From Wenzhouxiangella sp. (GTDB lineage Bacteria > Pseudomonadota > Gammaproteobacteria > Xanthomonadales > Wenzhouxiangellaceae): a stretch of 8,111 nucleotides of DNA. The notes beneath the pieces were generated by a model that worked only from the letters and a program-made list of their open reading frames with translations, was not told the DNA's origin and did not search any database. A program made the translations under genes and the position numbers. Below, piece after piece: positions 1 through 6,503 of this stretch. The number at the start of each line of letters is the position of its first letter. Positions within the stretch are counted from its first letter, which is position 1. The stretch spans positions 1 through 8,111 of the forward strand of contig SKQI01000246.1 of NCBI GenBank assembly GCA_007119095.1, given 5' to 3'.

Positions 1-549
1 GGCCAGCGCGATCACGGGCAGAATCATGTTGCGCAGCTGTCCTCCGCCCCAACCACCAGCGGGCAACCAGCCGGCATAAACGGCAAACAGCAGGATCAGG
101 ATCGGGGCGAGGACGAAGTTCGGTATCGCGATACCGGTCATGGCCGAACCCATCAGCGCATAGTCCAGGCGCGAGTTCTGTCGCCAGGCGGCGAGGGTAC
201 CGATCAGGACACCGAATACCAGGGCCAGCAGCAGGGCCGAACCGCCCAGGCGCAGCGAAACCGGAAAGCCCTCGGCGATCAGTTCGTTGACGGTGAAATC
301 GCTGTACTGAAAACTCGGCCCCAGATCGCCGCGGGCTACCGTACCCAGGTACATGAAGTATTGGATGACCAATGGCTGGTCAAGGTTGTACTTGGCTTCC
401 AGGTTGGCCATCACTTCCGGCGGCAGGCTCTTGTCCTCGTCGAAGGGCCCACCCGGCGCGATGCGGATGAGGAAGAAGGCGATGGTGATCAGGATGAGCA
501 GCGTCGGGATGGACCCGAGCAGTCGCCTGAGGATATAACTCGCCAGCAT
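1..549 (-). CDS. oppB: Oligopeptide ABC transporter permease OppB (partial, C-terminus beyond window)
   Basis: Inner-membrane permease subunit of the oligopeptide importer; with OppC it forms the channel that receives peptide from OppA and is powered by OppD/OppF. The 183 codons present start with an RRLLGSIPTLLILITI segment and continue through LPPEVMANLEAKYNLDQP, GPSFQYSDFTVNEL and MTGIAIPNFVLAP, which match E. coli OppB (about 306 residues) as I remember it. Visible hydrophobic segments lie at about residues 9-31, 100-121 and 134-159, and a fourth begins near 175. The EAA loop that contacts the ATPases lies beyond position 1. The ATG at 549-547 directly follows the oppA stop, and a GAAAGGG Shine-Dalgarno sits 8 bases upstream inside oppA. 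The gene order oppA-oppB is the usual one, and translation is probably coupled. DppB-type dipeptide permeases are the alternative, but the match and the linked OppA favour OppB. Confidence 0.95.
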   Translation of the reverse strand, partial: MLASYILRRLLGSIPTLLILITIAFFLIRIAPGGPFDEDKSLPPEVMANLEAKYNLDQPLVIQYFMYLGTVARGDLGPSFQYSDFTVNELIAEGFPVSLRLGGSALLLALVFGVLIGTLAAWRQNSRLDYALMGSAMTGIAIPNFVLAPILILLFAVYAGWLPAGGWGGGQLRNMILPVIALA

Positions 550-2253
550 TCAGTTAGCCCTTTCGTCGACTGGATCCTGCCTGAGCAGAAACATGTACCG
601 GCTGGGGTGCTGATCTAGAACGTTGGGCTCCCAGCCGCGCACATAGGGTTTGACCAAACGGTTCGACACGTAGGTATAAACGGGCGCCAGGGGCTGGGCG
701 TCCAGCAGCATCTGTTCTGCCTGATGCAGGAAGTCCAGGCGTTGTTCCAGATCGGCGGCACGCGCGGCCTGGAACAACAGGCGGTCATATTCGGGCTCGA
801 AAAAACCAATGTCGTTCTGCGGGTTCTCGCTGAAGAACTGCTCGAGGAAATACATGGGATCAAGATAGTTGCCGATCCAGCCGGCGCGGAATACCTCGGT
901 AACCGCACGCTGCCGGCGTGTGTTCAGAAACACGCGGAATTCTTCGTTGATCAGCGAGGCGTTGACGCCCAGGGCCTGCTGCCACATCGCGGCAATCGCC
1001 AGCGAGATGCGCCGGTGATCTTCGTGTGTGTTGTAACGGATTTCCACGCGCAGCGGATTATCCCGTCCAAAGCCGGCCTCGGCCAGCAACTCGAGGGCGT
1101 GGGCCTCGCGCTCGGCCTGGGTCCAGGCAGCCCACTCCGGTTCGGCCCGCACGTAACCCGGAACGCCCGGCGGCACGTAGGAAAAGGTGGGCTGCTGACC
1201 GAACCGGGTGATCTTTTCGGTGATGATTTCGCGGTCAATCGCCATCGACAGAGCCCGTCTGATACGCGGGTCATCGAATGGCTCACGGGTGGTATTGAAG
1301 CCGAAATAGTAGGTGCCGAACCAGTCGGCCACGGACAGCTCGTCGGCCAGGTTGGCCTGGATCCAGTTGTACTGGGTGGCGGGCACCTCGTAGGTCCAGG
1401 ACAGCTCGCCGGCCCGGTAGCGCATCAGTTCGGCGGACAGGTCCTCGGTCGGGTAGAAGAAAACCTCGTCGAGAATGACGTTGTCGGTATCCCAGTAATA
1501 GGGGTTGCGCACCACCCGAATATGCGACTGCATCGCCATCTCGGCCAGTTGGAAGGCGCCGTTGCTGACCATGGCGCCGGGACGGGCCCACCGATCACCA
1601 TGGGCTTCAACCGTTGGGCGATGGACGGGGTAGGTCAGGCTGTGGCTCAAGACCTCGATAAACAGCGGGTTGGGCGACTCGAGCACGACTTCCAGGGTCA
1701 GCCTGTCGACCACACGCACGCCCAGGTCCTGGTAGGGCCGCCGGCCGGCGATGATTTCTTCGGCGTGAAGCACGGGGTTGAGCAGGATCGCGAAACGTGA
1801 ACCGGTATCCGGGTTCACGATTCGGCGGAAGCTGAATTTCCAGTCATCGGCGGTCATCGGATCGCCGTTCGACCAGCGTGCTTCTTCGCGCAGGAAGAAA
1901 GTCCAGGTCAGGCCGTCCTCGCTGACTTCCCAGCGCTCGGCCACGCCGGGAATAATGGTGCCGTCGGGGGAGCGCGCAACCAGGCCTTCAAACAGATCGC
2001 GCTGCACGTGGGTGCTGGGCACGCCCTCGGTGACGTGGGGATCCAGCCCTTGTGGCTGGGTGCCATTGCCGCGGTGCAGGATCTGGACCGGTGCCAGGAT
2101 CGACGGGTCGGGTCGACCGTCTTCGGTGAAGATGACTTCCGGCAGATTCCAGCGCGCCACAGGCACGTCCGATTCCAGCTCGGAACGGTCGCTGCAGGCA
2201 GTCAGCGCGAGAACCAGAGTCAGCAAAACCGGAATTGTTACAAGGTAACGCAT
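550..2253 (-). CDS. oppA: Oligopeptide-binding lipoprotein OppA (SBP family 5)
   Basis: Extracytoplasmic binding protein that captures peptides and hands them to the OppBC permease. It has 567 residues, close to the family norm. Residues 1-20 form a lipoprotein signal ending in the lipobox ALTAC, so Cys20 should be lipidated; Ser21 at +2 is not the Asp that retains lipoproteins in the inner membrane. Family hallmarks include QPQGLDPHVTEGVPS (66-80), DDWKFSFRRIVNPDTGSRF (136-154), DPRIRRALSMAIDRE (328-342), RAGWIGNYLDPMYFL (456-470) and PVYTYVSNRLVKPYVRGW (524-541). The C-terminal third tracks enterobacterial OppA closely from memory. Asn462 falls where OppA has Asp419, the residue that pairs with the peptide amino terminus. 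The ATG at 2253 is fixed by an in-frame TAA three codons upstream and by the signal peptide. No Shine-Dalgarno is visible before it. It could also serve a murein-peptide role like MppA; the ligand cannot be read from sequence. Confidence 0.95.
   Translation of the reverse strand: MRYLVTIPVLLTLVLALTACSDRSELESDVPVARWNLPEVIFTEDGRPDPSILAPVQILHRGNGTQPQGLDPHVTEGVPSTHVQRDLFEGLVARSPDGTIIPGVAERWEVSEDGLTWTFFLREEARWSNGDPMTADDWKFSFRRIVNPDTGSRFAILLNPVLHAEEIIAGRRPYQDLGVRVVDRLTLEVVLESPNPLFIEVLSHSLTYPVHRPTVEAHGDRWARPGAMVSNGAFQLAEMAMQSHIRVVRNPYYWDTDNVILDEVFFYPTEDLSAELMRYRAGELSWTYEVPATQYNWIQANLADELSVADWFGTYYFGFNTTREPFDDPRIRRALSMAIDREIITEKITRFGQQPTFSYVPPGVPGYVRAEPEWAAWTQAEREAHALELLAEAGFGRDNPLRVEIRYNTHEDHRRISLAIAAMWQQALGVNASLINEEFRVFLNTRRQRAVTEVFRAGWIGNYLDPMYFLEQFFSENPQNDIGFFEPEYDRLLFQAARAADLEQRLDFLHQAEQMLLDAQPLAPVYTYVSNRLVKPYVRGWEPNVLDQHPSRYMFLLRQDPVDERAN
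558..564 (-). promoter_or_regulatory. Ribosome binding site of oppB, inside the end of oppA
   Basis: On the minus strand the bases read GAAAGGG, then 8 bases, then the oppB ATG. The site lies within the last codons of oppA, and the TGA stop (552-550) abuts the ATG (549-547) with no gap. This arrangement supports both the chosen oppB start and translational coupling between the two genes. Confidence 0.7.
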
Positions 2254-2259
2254 GGCGGA

Positions 2260-2265
2260 ATCTTA
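2260..2265 (-). promoter_or_regulatory. Candidate -10 box of oppA, possibly giving a leaderless mRNA
   Basis: On the minus strand the bases read TAAGAT (5 of 6 to TATAAT), followed by exactly 6 bases and then the oppA ATG. Transcription would then start at or next to the ATG. I see no good -35 hexamer at 16-18 bases upstream, so the call rests on the -10 and on the absence of a Shine-Dalgarno. Confidence 0.3.
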
Positions 2266-2456
2266 GCAGAAGGTACAGAATCAGCTCGACCCGCGATCAG
2301 CGGGGCCTGGAAGGTGTCTGGAAGCGGCCGGCCGTCGAAAAATCAGCACGCAGTATAGCGACACCGCGAGGCGACTGCACCCCGCCCGCTTCGAACCTCC
2401 TGGCTCGTTCGCCGTCAAAAGCGACCTTGAGACCGCCAATCCCCAGGCCCTTACCG

Positions 2457-4283
2457 ATGCGTTTTTGCCAGTTTCCATCGATTATTTTGTCATTGCTACT
2501 GTTCAGCCCCGCGCTGCAGGCGAACACCGAAATCCAGGTACCGCTGGTTGTCGATCAGCCCCATCTGGAACGAATGCTGGGCAGCGCGCTGGGGCTGGAC
2601 GAAACCGGCAGGGGTCGTGTGCAGGCCGATGGCTGCAATTTCGCCGATCTCAGCGATTTGCGCCTGCAAGTCATGGATCAACGCCTGACTCTGGACATGG
2701 GCCTGGTCGCCCATAGCGGGGTGATGGCCATGGGCCACTGTCGTGGGCCGGGACCGGTCGGAAGTCGGCTGCACCTGGAGCTCAAGCCCGGCATTGATGG
2801 CCAGGGCCTGGCCGTTGTATTCCGTGCCGAGGGCGCGGAACTGCGCCGTTCGGACGGCAGCCCGGGCCTGCTCAGTCGGCCATCGCGGATCCTCGCCGAC
2901 AACCTGGTCATTCCGAGAATAGAGCGCACGGTGGTGGATGTCAGCGGTGTGCTGATGGCTATTGATGACTTGATCGAGGACTTCAAGCCTGGCGCTGGTG
3001 GCACCGAAAGCCTGCTAAGCCAGCGCGCGCGATTGAGTCAGGTAACGGCTGAACCGGATGGCTTGCGGGCCGAACTTCTGATCAAAGTAACGCAGCCGCC
3101 GACAGCCGAGCCCGCACCGGAACCCGTTCTGGACGCAACAGAGTTGGCTGAATGGCAGCGAGTAGAAGATGAGCTGGACGGTTTCCTGACCGTACTGATC
3201 GCGCGCCTGGCCTCGCAGGTTGACAACCGCGACCTTCAGCTCGACCTTCTTGCCTTGTTGCTGGAGACTCGCCAGCGCATTGCCGAGGCATTGCTGATCG
3301 ATGATCCATCCGTTGATCCGGTCAGATCGCTTTTCCTGGAGGCCTGGGACGGGCTCAAACCCTTGCTGGCCCGGCTGGAACCGATGGATGTGGCCGACGA
3401 TCGCGATCTGCGCCTGGCGGGTTTCATTGCCGCCGGCGATGCCCTGGCGGCACTGGACGCACTAGGCCCGGAGTTCGGCCTGGAAATCAGCCGCGACGGC
3501 CTGCGGCGCCTGGCCCGACTGCTGCTGGCCGGCGATGCGCCGATCAGTTTCACCCCACTGCCGCTGAACGAAGACCCGGCCCTGCGCCGACTGTTTGGGC
3601 TAGACCCGGATAGCCCTACCATTGGGCCGGCGATGTCCTCCATCCCTTGGTGGCAGCGCCTGCTGCCGTTGGCCCATGCCAACCCGGTTTCGCTGGCCGA
3701 ATCGCTGCGCGGGGTCGTCGCCAGTCCGGCGACTCTGGACAATTACCTGGATCTGGTCGCCAGGCTGCTGGATGCGGTCTACACCGAGCACATGGCCAAC
3801 GGCAGCCGCATTCCCGCAGAGCATCGCGAACTGTTCCGTCCGCTGGTCAGGGCCACGGCCTGGCGCGAATCCTGCTGGCGCCACTATGTTGGACCCGCGG
3901 ATCAGCCGCGCGTAATCCGCTCATCGGTGGGCGCCATCGGCATGATGCAGATCATGGGCCGGGTGTGGCGGGGCGTCTACGATGTTGAACGCCTGGAAGC
4001 TGAAATCGAATACAACATCGCCGCCGGCATTGAAATTCTCGAGCACTACCTGGTCGACTACGCTATTCGCCGCGGCGAACACCAGCACCCGGGCGGTGCT
4101 GACAACCTGGTCCGGGCGACCTATGCGGCCTACAACGGCGGCCCCCGTCACCTGAGCCGTCATCGCCGTGACGACACCCCGGCAAGCCTGCGGGCTATTG
4201 ACGAATCGTTCTGGAATGAGTTTGTCCAGATTCGTGAGGAAGGCTGGCCGCCGGTGGCCCGATGCTTTTCGGTTGCCGAATAG
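2457..4283 (+). CDS. Exported lytic transglycosylase (SLT domain) with an unrecognised N-terminal domain
   Basis: Predicted periplasmic murein lytic transglycosylase of 608 residues, cleaving the MurNAc-GlcNAc bond of peptidoglycan with formation of 1,6-anhydroMurNAc. The C-terminal domain (about 450-600) has the family 1 hallmarks: catalytic Glu471 in AWRESCW, GAIGMMQI at 492-499, and the AYNGGP motif around Tyr559-Pro563. Residues 1-22 are a signal peptide ending SPALQA, with no lipobox. Residues 23-210 look strand-rich, with two cysteines (60 and 95), and match no family I know. Residues 225-440 are leucine- and alanine-rich and probably helical; they may play the part of the Slt70 helical scaffold, but I cannot show homology. 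The open frame extends upstream to 2235, but the ATG at 2457 is chosen because the signal peptide begins there. The gene is divergent from oppA across 203 bases in which I see no convincing promoter for it, and convergent with the kinase. Confidence 0.9.
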   Translation: MRFCQFPSIILSLLLFSPALQANTEIQVPLVVDQPHLERMLGSALGLDETGRGRVQADGCNFADLSDLRLQVMDQRLTLDMGLVAHSGVMAMGHCRGPGPVGSRLHLELKPGIDGQGLAVVFRAEGAELRRSDGSPGLLSRPSRILADNLVIPRIERTVVDVSGVLMAIDDLIEDFKPGAGGTESLLSQRARLSQVTAEPDGLRAELLIKVTQPPTAEPAPEPVLDATELAEWQRVEDELDGFLTVLIARLASQVDNRDLQLDLLALLLETRQRIAEALLIDDPSVDPVRSLFLEAWDGLKPLLARLEPMDVADDRDLRLAGFIAAGDALAALDALGPEFGLEISRDGLRRLARLLLAGDAPISFTPLPLNEDPALRRLFGLDPDSPTIGPAMSSIPWWQRLLPLAHANPVSLAESLRGVVASPATLDNYLDLVARLLDAVYTEHMANGSRIPAEHRELFRPLVRATAWRESCWRHYVGPADQPRVIRSSVGAIGMMQIMGRVWRGVYDVERLEAEIEYNIAAGIEILEHYLVDYAIRRGEHQHPGGADNLVRATYAAYNGGPRHLSRHRRDDTPASLRAIDESFWNEFVQIREEGWPPVARCFSVAE

Positions 4284-4334
4284 TAATCAACCGGCCGGTA
4301 GGTAGTCGATTGCATCCGGGAGCAAAGCAGTGCG

Positions 4335-6263
4335 CTAGTCGAGCGGCGAGATCCGGATCCGCAACTCCCCGCTGTTGTCCGAAAAGTGTCTTGCTGAGTC
4401 ATTCGCCATAAAGTACAGCGCCCCTTCTTCTATGGCGGTGAACTCAAATGACGTCCCCACATAAAATGCCAGCGATGATTGACCAATTTTCCCGACCAGC
4501 GCACCGTGCGGGTAGCCAGCGACGGTTTGCCCACCAATATTCCAGCAAGCCAGGGTATACATACCCTCGCCGCTGGCATCTGTGGTTCTGCACAAGGGCC
4601 CCATAGACCACGAACCCTCTGCTGAAAGCTGATAGCGCCGACCTCGCTGAATCTCCACCCCTGCACTTTGCCAACGATTGACGTTGGAATGCACAACAAC
4701 GGTTCGGGGTTGCGACAGGGGTTCGGGATTGGGGTACTCACTGAATTCATGGGCATCCTTTGCTTCCGCCCTGCGCTGCAAAAATTTCAGCTCTGACTCG
4801 GCAATGTTTTGCTCCAGGGCCGCCTGCGCTTCTTCCCGCCGGCGCTCTTCTTCCGCTGCCCTGGCTGCTGCAGCGCGTTGTGCTTCCTGAGCTTCCTGAG
4901 CTTCCTGAGCTTCCTGGGCTTCTCGTGCCGCCACTCGTGCTTCCCGCTCCTGGCGCTCCGCTTCCAACCGAAGCGCTTCCTGCTGACGCGCCAAGGCTTC
5001 AGCAGCCGCTTGTTCCTCTTCCAGGCGCGCCTGCCGACGCTGATCCTCCAGCGAGGGTCCCGACAGTTCAGGCTCACGCTCGCCCGGCGATGAAGTAACG
5101 CGGGTGTCCACCTGCTCCGTCACCAGCTCACTCTCAGGCGTTGCCGAATCCGAGTCCACTACAGTGTCAACAGGCGGGGTGGCCGGGAGCGAATCTGCAA
5201 GGGGCAGATCGACACTCCTGGCCCGCTCACCACTCCACTGCCAATAACCCAGAGCCGCTATCACAGCAGTCATGAAAAACGCACACCCGAACCACAGCAG
5301 CCCACGAGGGGGGAAACGCCGCCGGGTCGCTGAAGAACCTGATAACGATGGGGCCATCACCACCGTGTCGTCGGACTGAAGCATCTCACGCCACTGAGCC
5401 AGGCTCTGGGGACGCTGCCGACCATGGAAACAAAGCGCCCGGTTTACTGCTTCCAGCAAACTTGGACTGTAGTCAGGACACTGTGCTGGTTGCAATCTGG
5501 CCAATGGATCGGCTTTGCCTTCCAGCAACGCCCTGCTGCGGGTCACAGCGTCCACCGGGTTGTCACCAGTGATTGCCCGATAAATCGTTGCACCGAGGCT
5601 GTAGATATCTGTCCAGGGCCCTTGCTCCTCGCCCTTGGAATAGTATTGTTCATAAGGTGCATACCCGGGCGACACCATGCTGGTCATGGTATGGGAATCC
5701 CCCGCGACAGTCTGCCGGGCTGAGCCAAAGTCAATCAGAACCGGTGTTCCGTCTTCACGCACCACGATATTGTCGGGCTTGATATCTCGATGAATGAAGT
5801 TTTGCTGATGCACCTGATGTAATCCATCGAGCACCGGCAGCATGATCGACATGAGTTCCCGTTCCGGCAGCGTCTGGCGTTCCGCCAACAGACTCTTGAG
5901 GCTGCGCCCATGCTCGTAGGCCATCACCATGTAGCCGGTATGAAGCTCTTCAAAAACCGTGTAGACGCGAACGATATTGGGATGCTCGAAGCGTGAAAGC
6001 ACGCGAGCCTCATCAATAAAGCGGGTTAGCCCCCAACGATACAAATCAGCATTTTCAGCGGAATCGGGATGCACCGTATTGTCGGCATCCCGGGTGGCAA
6101 ACTGGGTCGGCAGAAACTCCTTGATGGCAACCGGCTTGTCCAGATTGCTGTCGCGCGCCAGATAGGTGATACCGAACCCACCTTTCCCAAGCACGGAGTC
6201 AATGACATACCAATGCAGGTGCGTATCAGGTGGTAACGCCAAGCGATGCTGCGACTGATTCAA
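4335..6263 (-). CDS. Transmembrane Ser/Thr protein kinase with a C-terminal PA-IL (LecA)-like domain
   Basis: Receptor-type Hanks kinase of 642 residues that should phosphorylate cytoplasmic proteins on Ser/Thr. All catalytic elements are visible: glycine loop GKGGFG 26-31, VAIK with Lys48, alpha-C Glu85, HRDIKPDN with Asp160, Lys162 and Asn165, DFG 178-180, APYEQ 202-206 in place of APE, and DIYSLG with Asp219. One membrane segment lies at about 321-340. It is followed by a low-complexity acidic linker, then a Glu/Ala/Arg/Gln-rich coiled coil (about 404-500) containing four QEA-type repeats. Residues 520-640 resemble the Pseudomonas PA-IL lectin: GALVGKIG (587-594), and ND with Asp622 then DNSGE with Asp629 and Asn630, where PA-IL binds calcium. 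This part should be periplasmic. The start is TTG (6263-6261), the only common start codon between an in-frame upstream TAG and the kinase domain. Bases 4381-4500 are only 58/120 G+C, lower than in neighbouring genes. The target and ligand are unknown. Confidence 0.9.
   Translation of the reverse strand: MNQSQHRLALPPDTHLHWYVIDSVLGKGGFGITYLARDSNLDKPVAIKEFLPTQFATRDADNTVHPDSAENADLYRWGLTRFIDEARVLSRFEHPNIVRVYTVFEELHTGYMVMAYEHGRSLKSLLAERQTLPERELMSIMLPVLDGLHQVHQQNFIHRDIKPDNIVVREDGTPVLIDFGSARQTVAGDSHTMTSMVSPGYAPYEQYYSKGEEQGPWTDIYSLGATIYRAITGDNPVDAVTRSRALLEGKADPLARLQPAQCPDYSPSLLEAVNRALCFHGRQRPQSLAQWREMLQSDDTVVMAPSLSGSSATRRRFPPRGLLWFGCAFFMTAVIAALGYWQWSGERARSVDLPLADSLPATPPVDTVVDSDSATPESELVTEQVDTRVTSSPGEREPELSGPSLEDQRRQARLEEEQAAAEALARQQEALRLEAERQEREARVAAREAQEAQEAQEAQEAQRAAAARAAEEERRREEAQAALEQNIAESELKFLQRRAEAKDAHEFSEYPNPEPLSQPRTVVVHSNVNRWQSAGVEIQRGRRYQLSAEGSWSMGPLCRTTDASGEGMYTLACWNIGGQTVAGYPHGALVGKIGQSSLAFYVGTSFEFTAIEEGALYFMANDSARHFSDNSGELRIRISPLD
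4882..4917 (+). repeat. Four tandem 9-bp units inside the kinase coiled coil
   Basis: The plus strand reads gcttcctga three times in a row and then gcttcctgg; a diverged fifth unit starts gcttctcg. On the coding strand the units encode repeated Ala-Gln-Glu, giving AQEAQEAQEAQEAQ near residues 449-462. The unit is a multiple of three, so copy-number change would lengthen or shorten the coiled coil without shifting the frame. Confidence 0.9.
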
Positions 6264-6302
6264 AACAGAATACCCGCGAATGATTGCCGCCTATCGTTCA
6301 CC

Positions 6303-6331
6303 ACCATACAGCGCCAGGCAGACCGGAACAA
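6303..6331 (-). promoter_or_regulatory. Candidate promoter of the kinase gene
   Basis: On the minus strand TTGTTC (6331-6326; 3 of 6 to TTGACA) is separated by 17 bases from TATGGT (6308-6303; 4 of 6 to TATAAT). Transcription would begin about 35 bases before the TTG start. A 10-bp perfect palindrome, ACAAGCTTGT (6328-6337), overlaps the -35 and could be an operator. The support is weak: the spacing is right but both boxes are imperfect. Confidence 0.25.
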
Positions 6332-6491
6332 GCTTGTCAGACCCCTGTTGCCCGGCGGCTTGAATATGTGTAATACCTTCCGCTTACAGCCCGCCAGTGA
6401 TGGGGTCGCGATGTCGGAGCAAAAAATGAAGCGGGTTTAGCTGCAGGCAGTAGAGAAAGGCCTTTTCGGCAGACGTCAACGGCATCGTTGA

Positions 6492-6497
6492 TACACT
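6492..6497 (+). promoter_or_regulatory. Candidate -10 box of the Asp-box lipoprotein gene
   Basis: TACACT (4 of 6 to TATAAT) lies 6 bases before the ATG at 6504, the same spacing as the -10 candidate in front of oppA. No Shine-Dalgarno stands between it and the start, and no clear -35 is visible. It is a speculative call made because the start otherwise lacks any translation signal. Confidence 0.2.
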
Positions 6498-6503
6498 GTG
6501 ATC

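Noticed and set aside
724..1800. 358-codon open frame on the plus strand antisense to oppA
   Set aside because: Its protein has no recognisable domain and shows the Gly/Val/His-rich composition of an antisense shadow in GC-rich DNA, and oppA on the other strand is unmistakable.
2325..2334. Palindrome CGGCCGGCCG in the oppA/transglycosylase intergenic region
   Set aside because: Could be an operator, but it is a simple GC palindrome with no second copy at a useful distance and no matching regulator in the window.
2354..2359. TATAGC as a -10 box for the transglycosylase gene
   Set aside because: No acceptable -35 lies 15-18 bases upstream, and it would leave a leader of about 90 bases with nothing to support it.
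2235..2456. 74-residue N-terminal extension of the transglycosylase
   Set aside because: It would overlap the oppA start, is Arg/Pro/Ser-rich without features, and would bury the signal peptide that begins at the ATG at 2457.
4290..4299. Palindrome ACCGGCCGGT between the convergent transglycosylase and kinase genes
   Set aside because: It has no loop and no following T-run on either strand, so it does not qualify as an intrinsic terminator. Short GC palindromes are expected in this base composition.
6246..6440. Plus-strand 64-codon frame between the kinase and lipoprotein genes, including a tiny inner frame from 6411
   Set aside because: No ribosome binding site, no hydrophobic or domain pattern, and it begins inside the kinase gene.
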